Shown one piece after another: positions 25,204 to 33,108 of a stretch of 35,951 bases of DNA. Every line of letters starts with the position of its first letter. Position 1 is the stretch's first letter. Under the pieces are notes generated by a model. That model made no database searches, was not told the origin of the DNA, and saw only the letters and a program-made list of their open reading frames with translations. Position numbers and translations under genes: made by a program. This DNA comes from an uncultured Verrucomicrobiota bacterium (lineage in GTDB: Bacteria; Verrucomicrobiota; Verrucomicrobiia; Limisphaerales; UBA9464), in assembly GCA_903916195.1 (NCBI GenBank), contig CAIWVP010000115.1:1-35951 (forward strand). The letters run 5' to 3'.

Positions 25204-25881
25204 CCTCCGACAGCGAAAGAGAACACCATCAGGATCCTGGATCTCATGGGTGGGGTGGACACGGGACCTGGACACGGAGGGCCCGACAAACCTGCGAGCA
25301 GACCGAAATCCGTCGACGGCCGGATGCCGCCCCGCATCGCAGTCACCCCGAAACCCTTCCCCGACAACGAGTCCTGGAATGACCAGCGCACGTTGCCGGG
25401 ATCTATTCAGAACGGGTCTATGGACATTTCTTACAAACATACATCTTTTTTCTTGCACAACCTTCATCTCGAAAGTACTCGTACTCCACCTTAATTCCCT
25501 TCTGATTTTTCCTTATTTGCCGATAACCTCTTTGCCCTCCCACTCCAGGTGCAGTCAAAGCCCATCACTTGAATCCCTTGATCAAAGGCATCGCCTCTGG
25601 GGTCAACTCATGTGAGCCGCAGTTCATAGACATGCCACACAAGGTTCCGTCCAGTTATCCGTCCCTGCGGATGTGATACATGCCGAGTAATGGACGCTCC
25701 ACCGTCCATTGAACCCAGAACAAGGCCGTCGCCTCGGCACCGCATCCACCATTCCATTTGGTGAACTGCGCGCTCCAAACACTTATATCCCCGTTCCATA
25801 ACCTGCCGCCCCGCTTCAATATTTCCGCCTTGTCCGCACGGACACCAACACCAACATTCAAGACAATTGAACAAAACAACA
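25204..25881. other. AT-enriched leader of the accessory island, no gene called
   Basis: 678 bp in which GC falls sharply; by hand count 25441-25500 has 25 G/C of 60. Runs such as atctttttt and gatttttcc occur near 25443 and 25506. Open frames exist on both strands, including a minus frame at 25608-26105, but none has protein-like conservation or neighbours that support it. The promoter of the A-B-C cassette probably lies here, although no convincing -35/-10 pair was found. Confidence 0.5.
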
Positions 25882-26565
25882 ATGAACACATACATCCTGG
25901 GTATCGCGTGTATCGCGATGTGCATGTCCGGCACTGCCCATGCACAACGTGGGGGCTTATCCGGACGAGGGGATACAGCTTTCGGCCGTGGAATAATGCA
26001 GAAACTCTTCAAAGATGGAGCGGGAATCGCCGGAGAACAAGCGATCAAGACCGCGACGGAAGAAGCGGTGAAACGAGGCGTGCCTTTGCCGACAGAGCAA
26101 TACAACCTCCTATCCGGGTTATGCTACTACAATGAACGGACGTGGGGAATCTACGTTTGGAACCGCTGGCCAAGCCGGAATTTTACCTGTTGGGTCGACC
26201 TGTGGTCAAATGTTAGTTATAAGCTTTCCGTCAATGGGGGTGTCGTCAGCAAGGACCCGGATTGGTTCGAAGAACAAGTGAGGTCATATCGCTGCGCTCC
26301 AAGTCCCGGGAATGAATGGAACTTGGTGACCACGATGAAGTATAGGCCGCAGTGCGTGGTGGTCACCCAGAACATAGCCCATGCGGTCAACGTGCATCCT
26401 GCGGTGGTGATCTGGACAGGGCCCCGCCTTCCGTCCAATTGCGGCGATGCCCCGACTGACTTTGCTGTGGGTGGCAGCGCCGTAACGATCGGTCGAGGCT
26501 CATACACCGAGGTCGATGTGCCAGGGTGGAACTGGAAGATCGATTACTCATATATCACTTACTAA
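25882..26565 (+). CDS. Cassette gene A: secreted Cys/Trp-rich protein, unknown family
   Basis: 227 residues, not recognised. A clear signal peptide MNTYILGIACIAMCMSGTAHA is followed by QRGGLSGRGDTAF. Residues about 30-60 form an amphipathic helix region (MQKLFKDGAGIAGEQAIKTATEEAVKRG). The rest is beta-like and rich in Trp and Tyr, with five well-spaced cysteines (LCYYNERTW, FTCWVDLW, YRCAPS, PQCVVVT, NCGDAP) that could form disulfides in the periplasm or outside. The C-terminus GSAVTIGRGSY...KIDYSYITY is conserved in a truncated second copy at 28203-28394. The ATG at 25882 is chosen over a TTG at 25867. Its TAA stop shares one base with the ATG of gene B, so A and B are co-translated. GC is lower than in the flanking genes. 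Confidence 0.8.
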   Translation: MNTYILGIACIAMCMSGTAHAQRGGLSGRGDTAFGRGIMQKLFKDGAGIAGEQAIKTATEEAVKRGVPLPTEQYNLLSGLCYYNERTWGIYVWNRWPSRNFTCWVDLWSNVSYKLSVNGGVVSKDPDWFEEQVRSYRCAPSPGNEWNLVTTMKYRPQCVVVTQNIAHAVNVHPAVVIWTGPRLPSNCGDAPTDFAVGGSAVTIGRGSYTEVDVPGWNWKIDYSYITY

Positions 26566-27188
26566 TGAAATACGTGCTCGCATTGTCGCTTGCGATTCTG
26601 GTCGGGTTGGTGTCGTCACGTTTAAGGAACCGCTCGCCCGCTCCAGTAGATGGCGTTCCAAGTCCCACCGGTCCACCGGTCGCGGGTCCCGTGAGGCGAC
26701 CTGCTTCTCCCGCGAGGGTGTTCCCGGCGCCGAAGGATGCATTCGTCCCGGCTCTTCTGCAGATCAAATCAGGTGACCCGATCCAACTTGATCAGATCGC
26801 GAGCGATCTTGAATATCAGATGAAGATCCGACGGCATGTCCAATTGAGGGCGATGATGAATTCGCCGGCCAAGGATTCCGAAGACTTCCGGACCGTGGAT
26901 GCGGTCGTGCAACGGTACGGTTTTGGGATCGACCTGATCCCAGCTGCCTATGGATATGCTTGGCAGCGTCAGGATTTGGAGCGTCGTTTTCCGCCCCAGA
27001 ACAGCAATCCGAACCCGGAACACGGTTTCCGTATGGGGATGGCCGAATCCGATTTCCGGCTTCTGCTGGAACGAAACCACGGAAGGACTTCTGAGGAGTT
27101 CATCCGAGAACTACAAGGGCTGTCATTGACGACTCCATTCGGGCTTATCGGAACCGTGATCGCCCAAGGAGAGGTGTTGTATGAGTAG
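26565..27188 (+). CDS. Cassette gene B: membrane-anchored protein, unknown family
   Basis: 207 residues, not recognised. An N-terminal signal anchor (YVLALSLAILVGLVSS) is followed by a Pro-rich linker at about 24-60 and then a conserved helical domain at residues 73-207. Key positions include DLEYQMKIRRHVQLRAMMNS, VQRYGFGIDLIPAAYGYAWQRQDLERRFPPQN, MAESDFRLLLERNHGRTSEEFIRELQ and the ending LYE. The gene at 28391-29020 matches this domain without gaps at about 57% identity by my hand count (roughly 77 of 135), while anchors and linkers are unrelated in sequence. The start overlaps the A stop by one base and the end overlaps gene C by eight (ATGAGTAG). The domain probably sits in the periplasm. 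Confidence 0.82.
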   Translation: MKYVLALSLAILVGLVSSRLRNRSPAPVDGVPSPTGPPVAGPVRRPASPARVFPAPKDAFVPALLQIKSGDPIQLDQIASDLEYQMKIRRHVQLRAMMNSPAKDSEDFRTVDAVVQRYGFGIDLIPAAYGYAWQRQDLERRFPPQNSNPNPEHGFRMGMAESDFRLLLERNHGRTSEEFIRELQGLSLTTPFGLIGTVIAQGEVLYE

Positions 27189-27834
27189 GCCCGAGAAGGT
27201 CGGATGGCTTGTCGTGATATGCCTGTCAGGATGGCTCGTCTTGGATTCTTCCACGGGCGAAAGGCGGAGGCGTCCTGAGAATCTTGGCGAAGCCGCAGAG
27301 ATTTTTGATGGAAAGGCGGTCAGGCAGCCATCGAAGTCGCGGAATCAGGGGATTGCTGCCGGTTCTCCGGTCCCCGAACAACGGGCACATCCGACGCCTG
27401 CGTCTGTCATCCTTGAGCGTATGGCGGCGTTCAGGGATCTGACCGCACAGGATTATCATGTGCTCACGAGCAATCTGATGAGCGCAGGAGTAAATGCCGC
27501 TTCGGTAGGAGTCGTGGCACCTCGGATCTACGGTGACCTGCTACGGTTGCGCCAATACGAGGGTTTCCAATCCACCTACACGAACCGGGTCCCGGATGAA
27601 GCATGGGTCAGCACCGAGGAGGGGCGGATGTCCGAGATCTCGCGCCTGGAGATGTTGGATCAAGGTTTCGAGATGTGGGGAAACGCCGCCTCCAATCAGG
27701 CGAGGGTCGTTTTGGAGCGGATCATCTCGGAGACCGGGGTCACCAACGAAGAAGTGCTGTCGAAGATCCTCGCCATGCGTCCCGATGGGTTCCCGGTCGA
27801 CCTGCACATGACCAATGGGATCCTCCGAGAATAG
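27181..27834 (+). CDS. Cassette gene C: membrane-anchored protein, unknown family
   Basis: 217 residues, not recognised. An N-terminal anchor VGWLVVICLSGWLVL is followed by a polar Arg/Pro-rich linker to about residue 75 and then a conserved helical domain. Signatures shared with the paralog at 29013-29735 are SNLM.(G)VN.AS.GVVAP..YGDLLRL, a central M(E)xWG, RI..ETGVT, S.LxxRPDG and the extreme C-terminal HMTNGILR. An overlap of eight bases with gene B makes coupled translation likely. No enzymatic motif is visible; together with B it looks like a periplasm-facing structural or binding component. Confidence 0.82.
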   Translation: MSRPEKVGWLVVICLSGWLVLDSSTGERRRRPENLGEAAEIFDGKAVRQPSKSRNQGIAAGSPVPEQRAHPTPASVILERMAAFRDLTAQDYHVLTSNLMSAGVNAASVGVVAPRIYGDLLRLRQYEGFQSTYTNRVPDEAWVSTEEGRMSEISRLEMLDQGFEMWGNAASNQARVVLERIISETGVTNEEVLSKILAMRPDGFPVDLHMTNGILRE

Positions 27835-27911
27835 ACAAGTCCTGAGGCCTGATCGGGCTCGACCTCCGTTTTTGCGGGACGCCTTCCATCATCCTCGCCC
27901 GGTCTTGTCCG

Positions 27912-28200
27912 GTAAGCGTCACGTGCAGCGCCGGTATGCACCGGTTGGCGTGAGGATCATGGTGTGTGGGATATGACGTTGATGCCTGGAGGAGCGCCGC
28001 TGCTGAAGATCGATGTGAAGGGGTGGGTTTGGTCGCCGGCTGAGAAGCGGGCGGAGATCCTGCGGGAGTTTGATTCCATTGGAGCGAGCGGTGTGGAGTT
28101 CGCGCGGCTGATCGGGGTGAAGTATCCGACCTTTGCCGGTTGGATCCGACGGAGAGGATCCGGAGCTTCCGGTGCCCTTCGCCGTGGACGTTCCAAGAAG
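27912..28200 (+). mobile_element. Truncated IS66-family element (left end plus orf1)
   Basis: It begins with gtaagcgtcac (27912-27922), the same 11-mer as the paired ends at 25164-25203 and consistent with IS66 terminal repeats. About 60 bp later an IS66-type tnpA-like frame starts. No tnpB, tnpC or right-hand end follows; instead, homology to gene A resumes at about 28203. The element therefore lies inside a second copy of gene A and its insertion or a later deletion removed the first part of that gene. The right boundary is approximate. Confidence 0.72.
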
Positions 28201-28215
28201 GAGCCCATGCTGTGA
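27973..28215 (+). pseudogene. IS66 accessory protein TnpA-like, truncated
   Basis: The frame (ATG at 27973; GTG possible at 27964) reads LLKIDVKGWVWSPAEKRAEILREFDSIGASGVEFARLIGVKYPTFAGWIRRRG, matching the N-terminal helix-turn-helix region of IS66 TnpA-type proteins, whose usual pattern is EFxxSGxSGxxFAxxxGIxYxTFxxW. After about 60 residues the match ends and the frame runs into unrelated, then gene-A-derived, sequence before stopping at 28213-28215. Without TnpB and TnpC it cannot support transposition. Confidence 0.75.
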
Positions 28216-28394
28216 ATAGCCATCCCCCCCGTTTCTTCTATGCCGGTGAAGCACAAAGATTTTCCTGTCCCGAAGTGCCCGTGGCCTGGAAGTGGGGGTC
28301 GGCCGAGAAATCGATTGGTCGGGGTTCGTGGACGACGTTCGTGATCACCCAAGAAAATATGAGCATCGACTATTCTTTCATATCTTATCAATGA
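28203..28394 (+). pseudogene. Cassette gene A' remnant, C-terminal part only
   Basis: About 63 residues in frame with the A' stop at 28392-28394 align to the end of gene A: AHAVN(S)HP at the left edge, a central cysteine, then GSA..(S)IGRGS(W)T and the C-terminal IDYSFISY against IDYSYITY. Upstream of AHAVN the sequence is IS66-derived, so the signal peptide and the first two-thirds are gone. The stop overlaps the B' start as ATGA, matching the tight A/B coupling of the intact copy. An ATG at 28140 opens this frame but lies within the IS remnant. Confidence 0.8.
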
Positions 28395-29020
28395 AGGCAA
28401 TATTCGCATCATGCATCGTCCTGGTTGCGGCGATCATCTTTGTGCATCGCGCAGACAGGGCGGAATTGCTTGTCCCTGCCGATGCTCCACTCCAAGCAGG
28501 CTTGGATAAAGTTGCGAGAGGCCCGCGCGCGGGATCCTCTCCGCCGTCCCGGGCAACCGATGCCAGCGCTTCTCCCGGGATCGCGTGGGGAACGATCCGC
28601 ACCAACGGAGCCATGGACCTTTCGCGGATCAGTACCGATCTGGAATACCAGCTCCGAGTGAGAAGACATGTGCAGTTGCGCGCACTCCTCAACTCCAAGG
28701 CCCGTGATTCTGATGACCTCAGGGCCGTCAGCTATCTTGTGGAGAGATACGGCTATGGGCCTGATCTGATTCCGATGGCTTATCTCTACTCGTGGCAAAG
28801 GGCGGATCACGAGCGGACTTTTCCCAGCCAGAACGGGAGGGTGAGTCCAGATGCCGCCTTCCGCATCGGCATGCTCGACACGGACTTCCTGCTCCATCTG
28901 GAACGAGGCTACGGGAACACGTCCCAGGAATTCATCCAAGAGCTGCAGCGGCTTCATCCCACGACTGATTTCGGGGTCATCAACACCACGGTCGCCAATG
29001 GGGAGCCGTTCTATGAATAG
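28391..29020 (+). CDS. Cassette gene B': paralog of B
   Basis: 209 residues. N-terminal signal anchor FASCIVLVAAIIFV, a variable linker to about residue 74, then the conserved domain 75-209: DLEYQLRVRRHVQLRALLNS, ERYGYGPDLIPMAYLYSWQRADHERTFPSQN, FRIGMLDTDFLLHLERGYGNTSQEFIQELQRL, and FYE at the end. The domain aligns to B with no gaps and about 57% identity by hand count. The frame is intact even though its upstream partner is truncated. The B'/C' overlap is again eight bases (ATGAATAG). Confidence 0.82.
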   Translation: MKAIFASCIVLVAAIIFVHRADRAELLVPADAPLQAGLDKVARGPRAGSSPPSRATDASASPGIAWGTIRTNGAMDLSRISTDLEYQLRVRRHVQLRALLNSKARDSDDLRAVSYLVERYGYGPDLIPMAYLYSWQRADHERTFPSQNGRVSPDAAFRIGMLDTDFLLHLERGYGNTSQEFIQELQRLHPTTDFGVINTTVANGEPFYE

Positions 29021-29735
29021 GAATCTTATCGCTGCCTGGATGTTACCCGTCGCGCTCGCTGCCTGGCTGGTCCACGACCTTCGTTCATGGGTCCAGCACA
29101 AGGAGTCTCGCAAGGCGGGAGGGCCCTCTCCACTCGGGCTGCCGACAAGAGAAGCCAACCACGCATCATCAGGTGCGCAGTCCGTCTTCGCCGCGCATGG
29201 CAGTGATGAGGGCGAGGCATCGCCGATCCGTCATCCGCCTGATGGACCTGGTCATGGGCAGCGCAGCGATGATAGAGTACGTCCAGTCGGACCTCAAGGG
29301 TCCGTGGTCTTGGAGCGCCTGAAACGTCTACAAGAAGGAGCACCTGCGGTCTACGCTGAAATCGTCAGCAATCTCATGAGGGGTGGCGTGAACATCGCTT
29401 CCGCCGGGGTCGTGGCACCGAGTGTCTATGGGGACCTTCTAAGATTGACCATGTTCGAGGAGTTCCGGTCTACTCACGAGCATGACCTAAACGATACCGA
29501 AGCACTGGATGCAATCCCCCAATCCAAGGAGGCACGAGAAGACTATATATATTTGCTTAAGCGCGGCATGGAGGTCTGGGGCAAGGTGGTTGATGGGCAG
29601 AGGAGAACGATCATCCAACGGATAGCCGTCGAGACCGGCGTCACCGGGAACGCGATGATTGAAAGCATCCTTTCACTTCGGCCGGATGGACCGCTGCCGG
29701 ATTCACATATGACCAATGGGATTCTGCGCAGGTGA
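29013..29735 (+). CDS. Cassette gene C': paralog of C
   Basis: 240 residues. The N-terminal anchor is LIAAWMLPVALAAWLV, followed by a longer His/Ser/Gly-rich linker than in C (about residues 30-95). The conserved domain follows: SVVLERL, SNLMRGGVNIASAGVVAPSVYGDLLRL, FEEFRSTHE, RGMEVWGKVV, RIAVETGVTGNAMIESILSLRPDG, and HMTNGILRR at the C-terminus. It has a few extra residues in the middle compared with C. Last gene of the second cassette; a long inverted repeat follows 33 bp downstream. Confidence 0.82.
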   Translation: MNRNLIAAWMLPVALAAWLVHDLRSWVQHKESRKAGGPSPLGLPTREANHASSGAQSVFAAHGSDEGEASPIRHPPDGPGHGQRSDDRVRPVGPQGSVVLERLKRLQEGAPAVYAEIVSNLMRGGVNIASAGVVAPSVYGDLLRLTMFEEFRSTHEHDLNDTEALDAIPQSKEAREDYIYLLKRGMEVWGKVVDGQRRTIIQRIAVETGVTGNAMIESILSLRPDGPLPDSHMTNGILRR

Positions 29736-30428
29736 CGGCAGCGGCCGTTCTGGTTTCAGCCGCTCGTCGCTCCTGCGGCGTGGTGGAGACAGCTTCCGTC
29801 TGTTTCAATCACCGGTGCCGCAGGAGCAGTGGTTCCGCCCCCTCGTGGCGTTGAAAATCATCGTCACCTGCACGCGCACTCTGCACGCCTTCTCAGTTGT
29901 TCCAAGGGGCTCCTGAGCGGGAACGATGCAGTAGAAGTCTGGATGGTACGGACCAACGGCCTATCTTGGCGGGCGGCTCGCCCGCAGCTCTGGGTCCGCC
30001 GGGAATGCCAGTTTAGTGGGTACAATAGCGGTTCCGAGACTCGGCGGGAAGGTGCCGCCGAGCACGGCCAAGTTGCCCGCTCCAACCGGATCTGTCGGCA
30101 TGGTTCCGGCTGAGGACGCAATCTGGAGTCGGCGAGGGCGGAAAATCCGGAAAGGCGGCAACAACGGTCGGTCAAGTCTGACACCGAAGCACATCGCGTC
30201 CGCACGCGGATCGGGCTCAACGGGTACCTTCCAAGCTCGAACGACTGTGGCCGACAGGATCAGAGCAGATGCCGTCGGTCGCCGCCGCGCACAAAGCCTT
30301 GATCGGAATCATGGGGCACCTCGATACCGCAGCCGCGAGTGTCAGCGCGTCCGCCCCCGCCGACGGCCCGATGCCGGGACCTTCGCGCTTGCGCACGAGC
30401 GGTCGGCTCCGGTGTGGTTGCCAGAACC
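29736..30428. other. Spacer at the right edge of the accessory island
   Basis: 693 bp without a supported gene. It contains the inverted repeat at 29769-29827 and a small hairpin gcgggc-ggctc-gcccgc at 29969-29985. A minus frame at 29961-30194 has some protein-like text but mixed codon use and no family match. GC returns to backbone level towards the PQQ-propeller gene. Confidence 0.4.
29769..29827. repeat. 59-bp inverted repeat downstream of C'
   Basis: gctcctgcggc (29769-29779) and gccgcaggagc (29817-29827) are perfect 11-bp inverted arms around a 37-bp spacer. It could be a transcription end for the cassette or the ends of a small relic element. No T tract follows on either strand. Confidence 0.6.
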
Positions 30429-31787
30429 ATGAGGTTGTCTTTGCCTTCCCTGCCCCGCCTGTTCCGCGCGCTGGCGTCGCTGTCGCTGCTTTGCGCCGCC
30501 GCGTCGCCGATCTCCGCCGATGATTGGCCGCAGTGGCTCGGCCCGCAGCGCGACGCGGTGTGGCGAGAGACCGGCATCATCGAGAACTTCCCTGTCGGCG
30601 GACCGCCGCGCGTCTGGCGGACCGAGATCGGCGCCGGCTACTCGGGTCCCGCCGTCGTCGGAGACCGGGTCTACGTCATGGACCGCCAGGTGCCGAAGGA
30701 CGGACCGAAACCCAAGAACGCCTTCGACGCCTCACAGATCCCCGGCAACGAACGCGTGCTCTGCCTCGACGCCGCAAACGGTCGCCTCGTCTGGAGCCAC
30801 GAACACGATTGTCCCTACACGGTGAGCTACGCGGCCGGTCCGCGCACCACGCCGCTGGTCGCGGGCGGACGCGTCTTCACGCTGGGTACGATGGGTGACC
30901 TGACCTGCCTCGGGGCCTCGGACGGCCGCGTGTTCTGGCAGCGCGACTTCAAGAAGGACTACGGCCTCAAGATCCCCGTCTGGGGCGTCTCGGCGAACCC
31001 GCTGCTCGACGGGCAGAAGCTCATCTGCGTGGTCGGCGGCGAAGGCACCGTCGCCGTCGCGTTCGACAAGGACACCGGCAAGGAACTGTGGCGCGCGCTG
31101 TCCGCGAAAGAGCCGGGTTATTGCCCGCCGACGATCCTCGAGCTGGGCGGCCGTCGGCAGCTCGTCATCTGGCACGCCGAGGCGGTGAACGGCCTGGACC
31201 CGGAGACGGGCCGCGTGCTGTGGACCGAGCCTTGGAAGCTGAACTACGGCATGGCCATCGCCACGCCGCGGAAGGTCGGGGACAACTTGTACCTGTCGTC
31301 TTTCTACAACGGCTCGCTGATGCTGCGATTCGAGGCGGGCAAGGACGCGCCGGTCGTCGCCTGGCGCACGCAGAAGATGAGCGAGCGGGACACGACGCAC
31401 CTCAACTGCACGATGAACACGCCGTTCATCGAGGACGGCCATATCTACGGTGCCTGCAGCTACGGACAATACCGCTGCATCCGCGCCGACACCGGCGAAC
31501 GCGTGTGGGAGACCTTCGCGCCGACCAGCGGAAGATCCGAGCGCTGGGGCAACTGTTTCACCGTGAAGAACGGCTCGCGCTTCTTCCTCTTCGGCGAGAA
31601 GGGCGACCTCGCGATCGCCAAGCTGTCGTCGAAGGGCTACGAGGAGATCGGCCGCGCCCATCTCATCGATCCGGCGAACCACGATCCGGGACGCCCGGTG
31701 GTGTGGTCGCATCCGGCGTTCGCCGGACGGCGCATCTACGTGAGGAACGACGGCGAGATCATCTGCTTCGACCTCGCCGCGAAATGA
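30429..31787 (+). CDS. Secreted PQQ-binding-like beta-propeller protein
   Basis: 452 residues. The signal peptide (LFRALASLSLLCAAASPISA) ends near residue 30 and is followed by DDWPQWLGPQRDAVW, the typical opening of verrucomicrobial and planctomycete PQQ-like propellers (BamB-like). Repeated blades carry the pattern L.A.xGxxxW: CLDAANGRLVWSHE, LGASDGRVFWQRD, AFDKDTGKELWRA, GLDPETGRVLWTEP, CIRADTGERVWETF. Last blade strand: GRRIYVRNDGEIICFDL. True PQQ-dehydrogenase calcium and catalytic motifs were not seen, so a binding or scaffold role is more likely. The start is the ATG at 30429. Confidence 0.9.
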   Translation: MRLSLPSLPRLFRALASLSLLCAAASPISADDWPQWLGPQRDAVWRETGIIENFPVGGPPRVWRTEIGAGYSGPAVVGDRVYVMDRQVPKDGPKPKNAFDASQIPGNERVLCLDAANGRLVWSHEHDCPYTVSYAAGPRTTPLVAGGRVFTLGTMGDLTCLGASDGRVFWQRDFKKDYGLKIPVWGVSANPLLDGQKLICVVGGEGTVAVAFDKDTGKELWRALSAKEPGYCPPTILELGGRRQLVIWHAEAVNGLDPETGRVLWTEPWKLNYGMAIATPRKVGDNLYLSSFYNGSLMLRFEAGKDAPVVAWRTQKMSERDTTHLNCTMNTPFIEDGHIYGACSYGQYRCIRADTGERVWETFAPTSGRSERWGNCFTVKNGSRFFLFGEKGDLAIAKLSSKGYEEIGRAHLIDPANHDPGRPVVWSHPAFAGRRIYVRNDGEIICFDLAAK

Positions 31788-32179
31788 ACCCAGCGGTGCC
31801 CGGGCCGCGGCGTCCCGCGGCGACGGCGGGTGGGCCGCGCTCGCCGGTCCAGCAGCTCACCGTGATGGGGTGCGATCAGAAGTGGCGGACACTCGTAGCG
31901 CAGGTTTGAAACCTGCTGTTTCGCCGAGTTGCACTCGGCAGGGCGTCGACAATGCCCGCCCGCTCACTGGCCGCAGCGTCTGCGGATTGCAGATCCGCGA
32001 TACAGCAGAGTGCAACTCTGCGCTACTTCCGCAGCCGTGTCCGCCACTCCCGATCGCACCCAGCTCGACCCTGCGGTCCGCCACCGCGCCCTAGCCGCGG
32101 TCCCCGTCGGTGCGGGTCGAAGTAAGGATCACCGCGTGGCAAGCCGGTTCCGGGGTGCAGGCGGGCTTCACCGGTCCGC
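31788..32179. other. Convergent intergenic region holding repeat copy 2
   Basis: 392 bp between convergent stops, about half occupied by the multi-hairpin element at 31869-32060. The rest (31788-31868 and 32061-32179) shows no gene. Confidence 0.5.
31869..32060. repeat. Multi-hairpin MITE/REP-like element, complete copy
   Basis: 192 bp with 24-bp terminal inverted repeats that differ at two positions (left begins ggtgcgatcagaagtggcgg; the right end is its near-complement). Inside are four 17-bp hairpins: 31900-31916 (gcaggttt/aaacctgc), 31923-31939 (gccgagt/actcggc), 31982-31998 (gcggat/atccgc) and 32005-32021 (gcagagt/actctgc). Hairpins 1-2 and 3-4 are each separated by six bases and the pairs by 42 bases, a symmetric plan. 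It carries no frame of its own. Opposite orientation to copy 1. Confidence 0.88.
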
Positions 32180-32950
32180 TCAGCGGTTGAGCAAGCGGAT
32201 CACTTCCTCGTGCAGCTCGGGGGCGCAGGCCACAGCGGACGTCGCCCCGGGCCGCGCGGCGTCGAGACCTTGCCAATCGGTGATCTTGCCACCGGCGCCT
32301 TCGATGCACGGGATGAGGGGCAGCAGGTCCCAAGGGTTCATGATCGGATCGACCATGATATCGGCCCATCCGCTGGCGAGCAGCAGGTAGGCGTAGCAAT
32401 CTCCGAACGTGCGGTAGAGCCGGACGCGATGGGCGAGCGTGTCGAACGCCGCGCCGTCCTGGTAGCGCGCGGGGAACAGCGGATCGCTCGTCAGCAGCGT
32501 CGCCGCGTCGAGCTTCGGCGCGGGCCGGAACCGCACCGGCGTGCCGTTCAGCGTCGTCTGCTTCCCGTCACCGATCATCAGCTGCTTGAGCACCGGCTGA
32601 TGGATGCAGCCGAGCACAGGACGCCCTTCGTGCAGGAGCCCGATGAGCGTGCCGAACAACGGCACGGCGGTGATGAACGATTTCGTGCCGTCGATCGGGT
32701 CGAGCACCCAGACGAACTCCGCGTCGCCCCGCACCGTGCCGAACTCCTCGCCCACGATCCCGTGCGACGGGAACTTGTGCTCGATGAGCCGGCGCATCGC
32801 GAGCTCGGCGTTCCGGTCGGCCAAGGTGACCGGCGATTCATCGGCCTTCATCTCCAGGCCGAACTCGCGGTTCGCGAAATACGGAAGGATCACCTCCGCG
32901 CTGGCCGCGGCAAGCTCGTGGATGAAGGGACGGAACAGATCAAGGGTCAC
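32180..32950 (-). CDS. Inositol monophosphatase family protein, HisN-type histidinol-phosphatase likely
   Basis: 256 residues from a GTG at 32950; other in-frame starts exist upstream to 33010. IMPase metal sites are all present: GIVGEEFG (Glu-Glu), VLDPIDGTKSFITAVPLFGTLIGLL (DPIDGT) and the C-terminal NPWDLLPLIPCIEGAGG (WD). FITAVPLFGTLIGL and the DPIMNPWDL end resemble the HisN subgroup, which dephosphorylates histidinol phosphate in the penultimate steps of histidine synthesis. Inositol or other phosphate monoesters remain possible. hisG in this window gives only weak support because it is 22 kb away. Confidence 0.82.
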   Translation of the reverse strand: MTLDLFRPFIHELAAASAEVILPYFANREFGLEMKADESPVTLADRNAELAMRRLIEHKFPSHGIVGEEFGTVRGDAEFVWVLDPIDGTKSFITAVPLFGTLIGLLHEGRPVLGCIHQPVLKQLMIGDGKQTTLNGTPVRFRPAPKLDAATLLTSDPLFPARYQDGAAFDTLAHRVRLYRTFGDCYAYLLLASGWADIMVDPIMNPWDLLPLIPCIEGAGGKITDWQGLDAARPGATSAVACAPELHEEVIRLLNR

Positions 32951-33108
32951 GCCCGACGAGCAGACCACGGTCCGGACCGATGGACAATGATTTGGCTCAC
33001 CCCGGCGCAAGATCGACCTCGCCGTGACATCCGCTCCGCGAAAGATCGACCCCGCGCCTCGGGGAATTTGTCGTCGCCGCGTCCGACCGCGTCCGCCTAG
33101 CGTGCGCC

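Noticed and set aside
25608-26105. 165-codon minus frame opposite the start of gene A
   Set aside because: It overlaps the signal peptide region of A, shows no recognisable domain, and its N-terminal half is a mirror of A's coding sequence.
28140-28394. Complete small gene starting at the ATG at 28140
   Set aside because: The first ~20 codons lie in the IS66 remnant and read out of frame with tnpA; only the part from about 28203 matches gene A, so it is a gene remnant.
29961-30194. 77-codon minus frame in the right-hand spacer
   Set aside because: Codon third positions are mixed, there is no plausible start context, and no family resemblance was seen; intergenic repeat sequence can produce such frames.
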